DNA of 64,000 nucleotides from positions 1 through 64,000 of the forward strand of contig CALYLW010000968.1 in NCBI GenBank assembly GCA_944989445.1, written 5' to 3'. Below the pieces are notes generated by a model. That model made no database searches, was not told the DNA's origin, and was given only the letters and a program-made list of their open reading frames with translations. Positions 22,442 through 32,771 of the stretch are shown piece after piece. The translations under genes and the position numbers were made by a program. Each line of letters starts with the position of its first letter. The first letter of the stretch is position 1. Source of the DNA: Ampullaceana balthica. Its lineage: Eukaryota > Mollusca > Gastropoda > Lymnaeidae.

Positions 22442-25400
22442 TTATTTATTGTCATTCTACTTAATATGTCTGCAACCACATTGTCCTTTCCCTTCACAGG
22501 TTTAATGTCAAATTTGTAGTCGCCTAATAGCATAGCCCAACGATTAACTTTGGCGTTGCTGATCTTCTTCTTGTTGAATGCCACAAGTGGTTTGTGGTCT
22601 GTTAGAAGAGTGAATGTTCTACCTAGAAGGTATTTTTGAAGTTTTTGTAGAGCCCACACTATGGCTAGACATTCTCTCTCTATGGTGCTGTAGTTACACT
22701 CTGTTTTGGTCAAGTTTCTGCTAAGATACTGTATAGGATGTAGGATACCATCATGTTCTTGCATGAGGCACGCTCCTAATGCAATGGACGATGCATCGGT
22801 AGAAACAATGAAAGGTTTGTCCCATTGAGGTGTAACTAAGATGGGTTTCTTCCTGAATGCCTCTTGAATGTTCTCTAATGCGTCGAGGCAATCTCCTGGA
22901 AATTGAAATTTTCTAATATCTTTGGTTTTTGTAACTTGTGTTAGTGGATGAACTATTTCTGCATAATTTGCAATAAAAGGTCTGTAAAAGTTACATAGTC
23001 CCAGCAGGGCTTGCACTTGTTTTTTAGATTTTGGGACAGACAGATTAAATATCTTGTTTTCATTTTCTTCAGTGGGAGTGACTGCACCGCCTCCTATTCT
23101 GTATCCCAAAAAATCTATATACTTCTTCCCAATGTTGATCTTTTCTGGTGAGATTGTCACATTATGTTTCTTGAGTCTATCCAGTACAGCTTCAAGTGTA
23201 TGGATATGTGATTCCCAATCTTTAGTGTGGATGCATATATCGTCGACATAATGTACCACATTTGGAATTCCTTTTAGCATCACTTTCATAAATCTGCTAA
23301 AAGTGGCCGTACTGTTGACCAGTCCAAATGGCATTACTAACCATTCATACACCTCATCCATGGCTATGAATGCAGTGTATTTTATAGAATCAGGATCCAT
23401 GTTAATCTGCCAAAAACCTCTGTTTAAGTCAAATGTAGTGAATATTCTGGAAGTACCAATTATGTCTATAATGTCTCTTGGGTCTCCAATAGGTTCATGG
23501 TCCAATTTTGTAATATTATTCAACTGTCTGTAGTCACAGCATAGTCGAATCTTTCCATTCTTCTTTTTTACTATGACAGTTGGTGAGGTATAGTTAGCTT
23601 CAACTGCTTTTCTTATTTTGTTTTCTTTAAGTAGGTAGTCAATTTCTTGCCTTACTGTGTCTCTATGTGCCATTGGAATAGGGTATACTTTGGTCTTGAA
23701 GGGTTCATGTTCCAAAACTTGTATCTTGTGAGTCACAGTTTTTGTGTTGCCTGTTTCTTTTGTTATGACACCTTTGTATTTTTGAAAAATTTTGATCACT
23801 CTGTGTTTCATATTATCTGGTATGTCAGATGATATTTTTTCACTGTCAAGACTGTTCATTTTCATTGCATTGTCATTTTCATCATTTACCTTGATGATGA
23901 CATTAACAGTTTGCTTTCCTTCTTTATTGTCATCATATGTTCTTAGTTTGTCAATATGTAATTTTTTCACATGTCCTTTGATATTGACACTATATGTGAC
24001 ATCACTAAGTTTCTCTTCAATTTTGTATGGACCTTCCCATGTGATTTCATTCTTTGTGTTTGGTAAGCATACTAGGACTTGTTGTTCAGGCTCAAATGTT
24101 CTCAAATGTCTGTGTCTATTTTTGATTTCTCTGTGTCTTGTACTTTGCTTGATTAGTCTTTGCTTTGCTGCTTCAATACTGTAAAGTATTTTATCTCTAG
24201 TGTCTGACATCAGCTGATATCTGTCCTGTATGGCATCTTGTTTACTTATAAGCCTTTCTTTGAAATTCTTTAAGGGACTTGTAGGGTTTTGGCCAAACAT
24301 TAACTCAAAAGGACTAAAGCCAGTGCTTTCATGTTTGCTGCTGTTGTATGCAAACAGTATTAAGGGTAAATATTCATGCCATCTGTCCTCATGGTCCACT
24401 GTCACCTTTAATAGCATATTCTTGATGGTTTTGTTTAGTCTTTCAATCACTCCATTTGACTGTGGATGGTACACTGTGCTGTGTACTTGTGTAATGTTTA
24501 ACATTTTCATAATGGCTTGTGTCATCTGACCCTTGAATTGGCTGCCATTGTCCGACAGAAGTGTTTGAGGGAAACCATATCTGCTAAAAACATTGAGTAA
24601 TGCGTTGCATATATTTTCTGTATCTATTCGCTTCAGTGGGATAGCTTCACCCCATCTGGTGGCTATGTCCACTATGGTTAGAGCATACATATGTTTCTTC
24701 TTTGACATCTTTTTGAATGGTCCTATCAGGTCTATGGCAATTTTCTCGAATAAGAAGTTTGCCTTGTCAGATGATTGTATGGGTGTTGTGTGCCTCCCAT
24801 CTTTGGGATTATGTCGTAGACACACTGTACATGCCTTGATGTATTCTTTTATCTGCCTTGCCATTTTAGGCCAGTAAAAGTTTTCTGCTATTGTAGTAAT
24901 TGTTTTCTTGGCGCCCATATGTCCACCTAAAGGACTGTCATGTGTCATTTTGATAATGGTTTCCTGTAACTTTTTGGGAAGAACCACTCTTTTGCACGTA
25001 CCTTCCTGTGCAATGTTTATTAATATGCCTTTATCTAGCTTGTAATTTTTGTTGTGGCCTGTTTCATTGTCTTTGATAAGTTTCATTTTTATTTCTCTGA
25101 TTGTGTTGTCTTCTTCTTGTAGTTGTTTGAACTCTTGTTTGGACATCAGTTGGCTTCCTATTTCAAGTTTCTCATCAACTTCAATGTCTGTGATCTCTTT
25201 TCTTTTTGTGGTGGCTCTTGTTTGTACAGTAGCACATACTTGATGGTTGTTGTCATGCCAGGCCTTGTATACTTCATCAGTATTGTCCACCACACCTTCA
25301 ATGTTCCCTATAATAAGATCACAAATGGCGTCTTGTAAAACTCTGGCTCTAACTTTACCATGAAACCAGGGTGAGTTGATGGTGAAAATTGCAGTTGGAC

Positions 25401-26901
25401 ACTCTCTCTTTGTGCCATCAGCCATTATCAGTGTGTCTTTTTTCCCATCATACTCTTCTTCTTTCACCATCTTATCACGGACTACAATTGTTGTGCATCC
25501 AGTGTCACGAAGACACATACACTTTCGATCATTGATGTACACTGGGTAACATTTCAGTGTGCCATGATCCTTGATAGTGGCCACAGTACTACTAGATTGT
25601 GATTCTTCTAGTTTCATTTTTCCTTTATTATCTCCCTCTTGGTAGTCATTCCTTCTCCAGGGCTGATCATGATTTCTGTATCTGGAGTCATGATTGTATC
25701 TGCCTCTCCATGATCTTCTACCTTTGCTTTCAAAATGACCTTGTCTTGACCTTTCTTCTGTTTTCTTTCTTATAGGGCTGCCATTAGGTGACACCCTAAT
25801 TGGTTGTCCTTTATTGTGGTAACACTGCTTCGCCATATGTCCTGGCTTGTTACAGTACCAACAAATAGTTTGTCTGTTGCCTTGGTTTGGCAGACTCTGG
25901 TTTCTCATACCTTGCCTTTTTTCTTGACTTTTAATTTGTATTGCTGCAAATATGTCTTGTCTCTTATCCATTTCCACATTCGGATGAGAGTCTTTGAATG
26001 TTCGTAATGCATTTGTTAGCTCTGCTTGAGTACGAACTTTCTTGTCAGTCAAATATGTGAATAGGGTTGGTGTTGCATTTTCTAAAAACTTGTCAATTAA
26101 CACCATGTCTATTATGGCCTTTGGATTGCTCGTATCTATTGCTGTCAGTTCCAGCCATTTTGTTAGTTTGACTTGTGCTTCATGTACTATGATCTGTGGA
26201 TCTTTGTCCATCTTGATTCTCATTTCATGAAATTCTCTTCTATAATCATTTTCTGACTTTCCAAAATGACACAGAAGTGCCTTTTTGACATTCTTATATA
26301 TGCTTTTGTCTTCTTTGGCTATACTGTTATAAGCTTCAAATGCTTCTCCAGTTAATTGAGTCATCAGTTGTGCTGGCCAATCTTCTTCATTATAGCCTTT
26401 CATAGCCATTATGGATTCGAAATAATCCAGATAAACATCCATTTTTTCTTTTTGGCTATCATATTTTCTTACTTTGATAGTATCCCTTGGTGCTGACCTT
26501 CTATTTGTTTCATCACCAGGATTGTGGCCACTACTGTCTCGCTCCCTTTGTAATTTTAACTTATCGATTGCAAGTTGTTCAATTTCTCTTTTTACTATGA
26601 GTCTTTGCATCTCTTTTTCTTCAGCTTCTCTTTGATTTTCTTTTTCTTCAGCTTTTCTTCGCTGTTCTTTTTCTTCAGCTATTCTTGCTTTTTCTTCTTC
26701 TTCAGCTTTTCTTCGCTGTTCTTTTTCTTCAGCTATTCTTGCTTTTTCTTCAGCTTCTCTTTGATTTTCTTTTTCTTCAGCTACTTTTTCTTCAATGAAA
26801 TCTCTCATTTCTTTTCCTTTTAGTCCGATCTCTTTAGCTATGGCAGTGAATTCCTTGTAGTGATCCATGTTTTGTTTGATTGAATAATATGAATCTAGCA
26901 A
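22429..26901 (-). CDS. Gag-Pol polyprotein, Ty3/Gypsy type with integrase before reverse transcriptase
   Basis: 1490 codons without interruption. The N-terminus (about 15-125) is Glu/Lys-rich and probably coiled coil. A gag region follows, then a CCHC zinc knuckle (CWYCNKPGHMAKQC, about 346-359). The aspartic protease motif is LRDTGCTTIVV near 465. The integrase has an HHCC finger (about 650-695: GGHMGAKK ... CTVCLRH) and a catalytic core with D in AIDLIGP (~722), D in SDNGSQF (~782) and E in NGVIERLN (~819), spaced D-35-E. Reverse transcriptase comes after it (TFDLNRGFWQI ~1155, YVDD ~1217), then RNase H (STDASS ~1366, ERECLAIVWAL ~1408, TDHKPL ~1433). The order PR-IN-RT-RH is that of the Gmr1 group. 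The second ATG (MDHYKEF, codon 12) is an equally possible start. Gag and pol share one frame, so no frameshift is needed. All catalytic residues looked for are present. Confidence 0.95.
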   Translation of the reverse strand: MLDSYYSIKQNMDHYKEFTAIAKEIGLKGKEMRDFIEEKVAEEKENQREAEEKARIAEEKEQRRKAEEEEKARIAEEKEQRRKAEEKENQREAEEKEMQRLIVKREIEQLAIDKLKLQRERDSSGHNPGDETNRRSAPRDTIKVRKYDSQKEKMDVYLDYFESIMAMKGYNEEDWPAQLMTQLTGEAFEAYNSIAKEDKSIYKNVKKALLCHFGKSENDYRREFHEMRIKMDKDPQIIVHEAQVKLTKWLELTAIDTSNPKAIIDMVLIDKFLENATPTLFTYLTDKKVRTQAELTNALRTFKDSHPNVEMDKRQDIFAAIQIKSQEKRQGMRNQSLPNQGNRQTICWYCNKPGHMAKQCYHNKGQPIRVSPNGSPIRKKTEERSRQGHFESKGRRSWRGRYNHDSRYRNHDQPWRRNDYQEGDNKGKMKLEESQSSSTVATIKDHGTLKCYPVYINDRKCMCLRDTGCTTIVVRDKMVKEEEYDGKKDTLIMADGTKRECPTAIFTINSPWFHGKVRARVLQDAICDLIIGNIEGVVDNTDEVYKAWHDNNHQVCATVQTRATTKRKEITDIEVDEKLEIGSQLMSKQEFKQLQEEDNTIREIKMKLIKDNETGHNKNYKLDKGILINIAQEGTCKRVVLPKKLQETIIKMTHDSPLGGHMGAKKTITTIAENFYWPKMARQIKEYIKACTVCLRHNPKDGRHTTPIQSSDKANFLFEKIAIDLIGPFKKMSKKKHMYALTIVDIATRWGEAIPLKRIDTENICNALLNVFSRYGFPQTLLSDNGSQFKGQMTQAIMKMLNITQVHSTVYHPQSNGVIERLNKTIKNMLLKVTVDHEDRWHEYLPLILFAYNSSKHESTGFSPFELMFGQNPTSPLKNFKERLISKQDAIQDRYQLMSDTRDKILYSIEAAKQRLIKQSTRHREIKNRHRHLRTFEPEQQVLVCLPNTKNEITWEGPYKIEEKLSDVTYSVNIKGHVKKLHIDKLRTYDDNKEGKQTVNVIIKVNDENDNAMKMNSLDSEKISSDIPDNMKHRVIKIFQKYKGVITKETGNTKTVTHKIQVLEHEPFKTKVYPIPMAHRDTVRQEIDYLLKENKIRKAVEANYTSPTVIVKKKNGKIRLCCDYRQLNNITKLDHEPIGDPRDIIDIIGTSRIFTTFDLNRGFWQINMDPDSIKYTAFIAMDEVYEWLVMPFGLVNSTATFSRFMKVMLKGIPNVVHYVDDICIHTKDWESHIHTLEAVLDRLKKHNVTISPEKINIGKKYIDFLGYRIGGGAVTPTEENENKIFNLSVPKSKKQVQALLGLCNFYRPFIANYAEIVHPLTQVTKTKDIRKFQFPGDCLDALENIQEAFRKKPILVTPQWDKPFIVSTDASSIALGACLMQEHDGILHPIQYLSRNLTKTECNYSTIERECLAIVWALQKLQKYLLGRTFTLLTDHKPLVAFNKKKISNAKVNRWAMLLGDYKFDIKPVKGKDNVVADILSRMTINKDTL

Positions 26902-27703
26902 TTCGGTAAGGAATGTATGTATATATATTGATAAAGTTATAAATCGTCCAAATGAAATATCTTGAATTCAAAATGTTAAGTTCAAATAAGTGACACGTCT
27001 AAACCATGAAATCTAGTTATTGGCAAGATGAGACAACAAAAAGAATCCTCACACGGGATCTTTAGTATACTTTATATATACGCTCCCTCAGATTGACAAA
27101 ATATATTAAATGGTCCGATCGTTTTGAATAAAAGTCACTTGGTTAAAATTTCAATTTTTGAGTAGTTTTTAAACAATTTAGTTCACTCCATTAATCCAAA
27201 ATTGCGATAATCAAACTCTTCACACAATGAATGGATAAAAATTCCGTTTCCTTATTTATAATTCACACCAACACATTGAATAGTCCATAGCTACTCGGTT
27301 CGATGTTATGTTTACTATTACTAATATTTCCTGGAATCAACTAGCATTAAGCCTGTTGACGTCACGACCTATATATGTTCACCGTGTGTCGCCATTCAGT
27401 AAGCCTACACGACCCAGATTCCAGTACTGTGTAGTATGCTTGTACTGTCGTCGAATGTGACGTAGAACCAACTAGTCTGATCCAGTTTTATACACTGCGG
27501 ATATCTGCCGTTTATGCCGCCATTTTGAAATCTTCTTGTATTTTCATTGAACTACAAAAGTTTATTCACAGCCTCTTACGAACTTGAATATTCAAAAATA
27601 CTATAGCTGGTATTATTTCTTATTTTAAAGAATACTTTCCTTTTTTGGAAATATCCAATACTTATTTCCACGAAACCTCTTTCATTGTGTTCACATAGAA
27701 CTT

Positions 27704-27723
27704 TTACTTTTACTTCGACACCA
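27704..27723 (-). promoter_or_regulatory. Primer-binding-site candidate
   Basis: One base inside the 5' LTR the - strand reads TGGTGTCGAAGTAAAAGT. TGG at its start would pair with a tRNA CCA end. The tRNA could not be assigned by eye. Confidence 0.55.
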
Positions 27724-27724
27724 A

Positions 27725-28033
27725 TGTAACGATGTAACTTTATATATTCTCTTTTATGTAGGCGTTCTCACAGTAATTAATCTTGTGCACAATAATTCAC
27801 TGAAGAATTCGTTTATCCAAAACAACTTTAATATACATATATATTGTACACATAGAATCATTTGAGGTAATATAACGTGGAAATCTTGAGCTATTCACCA
27901 TAAATGCTTCCCTGTCGGAAGTCTACACACAACTGTTCGCCCAACACTTTCAACCAATAGAAATGCTCCTTTCTTCCCGCGTCCACCATACATGTGACCT
28001 TACGTCACAAAATTATGTTAATCAGATGTGACA
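27725..28033 (-). repeat. 5' LTR of the retrotransposon
   Basis: 309 bp, no mismatch seen against 21524-21832. On the - strand it has a CCAAT motif in reverse (ATTGG) and AT-rich TATA-like stretches that could form the promoter. Confidence 0.95.
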
Positions 28034-28120
28034 CCAAGTTTAGTCAAAATCAATCAATCAACGGAGAATCATCTGCCAAACAAACAAAGCTACATAGGAT
28101 CTACTTTTTGGTATACATAT
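28034..28120 (+). mobile_element. RTE/SINE-like tail, continuation of sequence before the LTR element
   Basis: Joined across the LTR insertion, the flanks read ATGTGCCAAG/TTTAGTCAAAATCAATC, then AAACAAACAAAGC, a tail typical of RTE-like elements. It suggests the LTR element landed in an older retroelement end. Confidence 0.4.
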
Positions 28121-28226
28121 ATACATTTTTTATTATTACTTTCTCTATGACTTTTTTTATATTATATTTATTTTTTTGGTTTTGGGGGGGGGGTATTTCT
28201 AAAACCATCTTAGAGAGAGACAACTA

Positions 28227-28497
28227 AGGGGCCGTCCATAAAGTACGTCACGCTCCAGAGGGGGGAGGGGGTGTAAGAAAGTGTGACAGTTTGTGACAGG
28301 GGGGAGGGGGGTCCAGCCATGTGTGACGTCACGGTCTTTTATGGTAAATTTTAATTATTTTGTTAATACAAAGAAAAAATTTTGTTGGAAAGTGTGACGT
28401 ACTTTAGGGAAAGGGGGGGGGGTCCAAGATTTGTGACAGGGGGAGGGGGGAGGTAAAAATGGTCAAAAATAGCGTGACGTACTTTATGGACGGCCCC
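28227..28497. mobile_element. Harbinger-like MITE (CCGTCCATAAA family), copy 2
   Basis: Inverted ends GGGGCCGTCCATAAAGTACG / CGTACTTTATGGACGGCCCC. Flanks TAA and TTA. 271 bp, non-coding. Confidence 0.75.
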
Positions 28498-29196
28498 TTA
28501 CACAGTCCGTCTTCTGCGATCAGCGGGTAAAAAATGTCACGGAAAAACGTGAGCGGGAATAAGGAAACAGTAAGAAAAAACCAACCGAGATTCAAGTTTC
28601 TTAAAAAGGATTAATTGTAGACGCTTTAGACGTGTAATATAATTATGGCAACAGCTTCAAAGTTTGGGGTAACATATATTTTATTATTGAGTAAATCCTT
28701 TGTTATAAAAGGTATTTCTTAATTTGTTTTTACTTAATTTTTTTTAAAAATAACAACAATAATTAAAATTACATATAAAAAGTGTATTTGAAAGATGATG
28801 GGCGCTTATGAAATGTAAACAATTAAAGATAAAACACTAGCGTTAGTGGGTCAAGTAAGGGTTAATCTCTAATGAAAAGTTGCTGTTTTTCTCATTATTT
28901 TAAAGAAAGCCTTGCTTGTAAGCACTAAATCACATTTTGTTCCTTTATATTTCGATACGCACAGAAATATGTTAGTAGGGGTGAGATGAGGGGCTAAGCT
29001 TTGAAATGTTTATCTTCATTGGTCTATGAGGGGGGGGGGCGGGGAAGAGAACTGAGTTGACAGGTGACATAAGGTAAGTGAAGTTTTCTGTGTATTGTCA
29101 CCATCATAGGGTAAATAGAACTTACAGCTCAGTTATATTGGAGATCTAGACGTGGGTTAAAAATTGAATTTCACGATTTCATATACAAACAACTCG
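28498..29196. other. Intergenic, no gene seen
   Basis: AT-rich with one G-run near 29030. Nothing recognised. Confidence 0.4.
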
Positions 29197-29386
29197 CAGT
29201 GCCGGATTTACGAAAAAGCTACATATGCTATAGATTAGGGTCCCCACTTTCTTGCCCCCCCCTCCCAACAAAAAAAGTGTCCAGTGAGCAATTGTCATAT
29301 TTGGCAATGACATAGAATATCTGGACTTACAAAGGGCCCAATATCTCAAATAGATTAAGTACTTATCAAGTCTAAATCCGGCACTG
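29197..29386. mobile_element. hAT-type MITE (CAGTGCCGGATTTA ends)
   Basis: Perfect ends CAGTGCCGGATTTA / TAAATCCGGCACTG (one base looser inside). The flanks ACAACTCG / ACAACTCA agree at 7 of 8. Same family as 12246-12409. Confidence 0.88.
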
Positions 29387-29476
29387 ACAACTCATGCAAT
29401 GCCAGCTAATAAAAACTGTATCAGAGGGAAAAAAACAACAACACTAAACAAAAGTTTATTTCCTTTCAAGAAACAA

Positions 29477-29657
29477 ACTGTCAATGAGAGGCCTCTTATT
29501 TCTATAAACTGTCAATGAGAGGCCTCTTATTTCTATAAACTGTCAATGAGAGGCCTCTTATTTCTATAAACTGTCAATGAGAGGCCTCTTATTTCTATAA
29601 ACTGTCAATGAGAGGCCTCTTATTTCTATAAACTGTCAATGAGAGGCCTCTTATTTA
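29477..29657. repeat. 31-bp minisatellite, about 6 copies
   Basis: The unit is AAACTGTCAATGAGAGGCCT plus CTTATTTCTAT. Copies are nearly identical. Confidence 0.95.
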
Positions 29658-30002
29658 TATTCACTATTTTCCCCTATTCAGTCAACTTTTCATTTGACTT
29701 TCTAACAGAATAATGGAAACAACGCCAAACAAGAGGTTATACCGGTGTCGTAAAAGTTTTCCTGATTTTAATTTTGTAGCCTGTCATCCTTAATGTTGTG
29801 AGTTTTATTTCATAGAATCTAAAAGTATCAAAAACATAAATCCATGGCTTACCGGTAACATTGACGTCTAATTTTCAGAGGCGTCACTAGGGTTGGTGTC
29901 ACCCAGTGCGGTAGCTCATGATGGCGCCCCCCCCCCTAACGACTTACCCAATAGACTATAGTCCTTCTTCGAATATCCCAGGGCCAAATAACGGGAATAT
30001 AC

Positions 30003-30826
30003 TAGGGCTGCGGAAATTAACGATTAATTTCTCGATTAATCGTTAAAATTTTTTAACGATTAATTTTTTTTTAACGATTAATCGACCCACCACTTATAAA
30101 TGTACTGGAAGTCCAAAAGTAAAATATTTCGGCCGCTAAAAGTAAACTAATTTTCGGACGATTACTCGAACATTTTTGTTTTAAACTATTCACTTAGGTG
30201 ATTGTTCAAAATGTTCATAAAGGTTGTTTCCATTGAGAGAAATTGTTTGCCCATCATGCAATGTTCCCTCTAAGTCTAAGCTCGTTGTTTCGTGTGCAAA
30301 GTTGTAAAAAAACTCGTTTGCAAAGTTGCACAACGTCCATTTTTTGTGCAAAGTTTTACCGAATTTTCTGCGCGGTAATTCTAAACTCCTGCATGGCGTC
30401 GGTAAAATATCTGCGCAGCGGCGCTGTTTAAAGGGGACATTGCTACAATAGTTCTAACACTTCGCTTACATATCACCTGCAAACCAAACATCCACTACAG
30501 TATCAGAAACTTCAAATGAGACAATCTAAATCTAAAGCTATGTAAACGATTGTTCAGCTCGGCTGGTTATATTGTCAATAAGACCCGCTCATCACTTGAA
30601 CAAGTAATGTCAATACACTTGTCAGTTTGCGTTGTTGGTTAAAAGATGTCATATAAAGAAGACAGTCCAGTGTTATTTCGATTTTTGACAATTACGTTTA
30701 ATAAATGTTACTTTTAACACCATAAATTTCAATTTCAGCTTTAATCGAAATTAACGATTAATTAATCGATATTTTTTCAAAAGTTAACGATTAATTTAAA
30801 ATTAATCGATAACAGCCCTAGAACTA
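30003..30826. mobile_element. hAT-like element rich in ATTAATCGTTAA motifs, TSD GAATATAC
   Basis: The left end TAGGGCTGCGG with AATTAACGATTAAT repeats matches the right ATTAATCGATAACAGCCCTA in inverted form. GAATATAC is duplicated (29995-30002, 30827-30834), but six extra bases (GAACTA) stand between the right TIR and the duplication. It holds a copy of the CAATGTTCCCT family at 30259-30442. Confidence 0.72.
30259..30442 (+). mobile_element. CAATGTTCCCTCTAAG-family element
   Basis: Ends CAATGTTCCCTCTAAG / TTTAAAGGGGACATTG are inverted. Relatives lie at 9660-9815 and around 10840-10889. The short open frame in it matches that of the other copies and reflects the repeat, not a gene. Confidence 0.65.
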
Positions 30827-30954
30827 GAATATACATAGTTTTATATTGTGGTGTCATCCCTTGTGATGGTGTCAACGGATGCGGTCCGCACCCCTCGCAC
30901 CCCCATGGGACGACACTGCTTATTTGTATAGGGATTTTCGCAGAATATAGATTA

Positions 30955-31627
30955 TAGTGGAAATCTCTGTGTTATGTGCACCAATTGGAAATCTCTGTGT
31001 TATGTGCACCAAGTGGAAATCTCTGTGTTATGTGCACCAAGTGGAAATCTCTGTGTTATGTGCACAAGTGGAAATCTCTGTGTTATGTGCACCAAGTGGA
31101 AATCTCTGTGTTATGTGCACCAAGTGGAAATCTCTGTGTTATGTGCACCAAGTGGAAATCTCTGTGTTATGTGCACCAAGTGGAAATCTCTGTGTTATGT
31201 GCACCAAGTGGAAATCTCTGTGTTATGTGCACCAAGTGGAAATCTCTGTGTTATGTGCACCAAGTGGAAATCTCTGTGTTATGTGCACCAAGTGGAAATC
31301 TCTGTGTTATGTGCACCAAGTGGAAATCTCTGTGTTATGTGCACCAAGTGGAAATCTCTGTGTTATGTGCACCAAGTGGAAATCTCTGTGCTATGTGCAC
31401 CAAGTGGAAATCTCTGTGTTATGCTCACCAAGTGGAAATCTCTGTGTTATGTGCACCAAGTGGAAATCTCGGTGTTATGTGCACCAAGTGGAAATCTCTG
31501 TGTTATGTGCACCAAGTGGAAATCTCTGTGTTATGTGCACCAAGTGGTAATCTCTGTGTTATGTGCACCAAGTGGAAATCTATGTGTTATGTGCACCAAT
31601 TGGAAATCTCTGTGTTATGTGCACCCA
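30955..31627. repeat. 28-bp minisatellite, about 24 copies
   Basis: The unit is TGGAAATCTCTGTGTTATGT plus GCACCAAG. Most copies are identical and one lacks a C. All three + frames are open across it because the unit has no stop in any frame. Confidence 0.97.
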
Positions 31628-31705
31628 GCCATTGATTTACAGACCGCTAGCGGCCCCGACAGGAGTTCAAGAAATGAGATGGTACAATTCATGCAATTTC
31701 ATGTA

Positions 31706-32214
31706 TCATAATCATACCATTTCATAATCATACCATTTCATAATCATACCATTTCATAATCATACCATTTCATAATCATACCATTTCATAATCATACCAC
31801 TTCATAATCATACCATTTCATAATCATACCATTTCATAATCATACCATTTCATAATCATACCATTTCATAATCATACCATTTCATAATCATACCATTTCA
31901 TAATCATACCATTTCATAATCATACCATTTCATAATCATACCATTTCATAATCATACCATTTCATAATCATACCATTTCATAATCATACCATTTCATAAT
32001 CATACCATTTCATAATCATACCATTTCATAATCATACCATTTCATAATCATACCATTTCATAATCATACAATTTCATAATCATACCATTTCATAATCATA
32101 CCATTCATAATCATACCATTCATAATCATACCATTTCATAATCATACCATTTCATAATCATACCATTTCATAATCATACCATTTCATAATCATACCATTT
32201 CATAATCATACCAT
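31706..32214. repeat. 16-bp minisatellite, about 32 copies
   Basis: The unit is CATAATCATACCATTT. A few copies are 15 bp. It begins only about 80 bp after the 28-bp array. Confidence 0.97.
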
Positions 32215-32400
32215 TCTTGGCTTAAGCTGAGAAGTTTTAGGAGGTATCAGTTGGGAAAGATATTTTAGATTTAAATGAGAGCTCCACTTTTTAAAGTTGA
32301 ATTGTCTTTCGTCAGGTTTGCCTCTAGCTTGCGTACATTTCTTATTTACTTCGGTCTGGACTCAGTCCTTCAAAGAGTTGACTTGTTAGTAACATACTTA

Positions 32401-32771
32401 GGGGTCGTCCATAAATGACGTCACGCGTTTTTGGTCGATTTTACCCACCCCCTCCCCCTCGTCACAAAAGCTTAGACCCCCAATATGATGTCCCAAAGCT
32501 TTGACAAATTAAAAGTGGCATTTTAAAATTGAAAATAAACATGTTTAGAATCACTTTTTTGTCATTTAAGTATGTATTATATCGTAACACGTGTGAAGCC
32601 ATAGAAAACGTCCTTAAATAAATTGCAATCATATTTTTAAGTGTAACTTATATTTAAATTTATGAGTTTTTGATGTGACGTCACATTTCTCAAACACCCC
32701 CTCCCTCTTCGTCACAAATGCGTGACCCCCCTCCCACCCCCCGGCGCGTGACGTCATTTATGGACGGCCCC
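32401..32771. mobile_element. Harbinger-like MITE (CCGTCCATAAA family), copy 3
   Basis: Inverted ends GGGGTCGTCCATAAATGACG / CGTCATTTATGGACGGCCCC. Flanks TTA and TTT. The internal sequence (CTCAAACACCCCCTCC, GTGACGTCACAT) resembles copy 1 in inverse orientation. Confidence 0.75.

Larger units (their letters stand above)
21524..28033 (-). mobile_element. Complete Ty3/Gypsy LTR retrotransposon with Gmr1-like domain order
   Basis: 6510 bp in total. Direct LTRs of 309 bp lie at 21524-21832 and 27725-28033, start TG and end CA, and show no difference by eye. The target duplication CCAAG flanks it (21519-21523 and 28034-28038). Read on the - strand it has a 5' LTR, a primer-binding-like site next to the LTR, an ~820-bp leader, one gag-pol ORF (26901-22429), a ~600-bp 3' region with 46-bp repeats, a purine tract and a 3' LTR. 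Everything needed for an autonomous element appears present. Confidence 0.95.
29876..30918. mobile_element. hAT-type MITE (CAGAGGCGTCACTAGGG) split by another element
   Basis: The left end CAGAGGCGTCACTAGGG and the decayed right end ...CCCATGGGACGACACTG match the intact copy at 3614-3785. Internal TGCGGTCCGCACCCC also matches. The flanks CTAATTTT / CTTATTTG agree at 6 of 8. It contains the insertion at 30003-30826. Confidence 0.7.

Noticed and set aside
26575..26823. Phe/Ser-rich hydrophobic + strand protein
   Set aside because: Antisense shadow of the Glu/Lys-rich start of gag-pol.
30957..31711. Open frames of 197-245 codons with CVMCTKWKSLCYVHQVEISV repeats
   Set aside because: The 28-bp minisatellite in three frames; not a protein.
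4207..32214. CRISPR-like arrays
   Set aside because: Units are contiguous, without unique spacers, and the DNA is eukaryotic.
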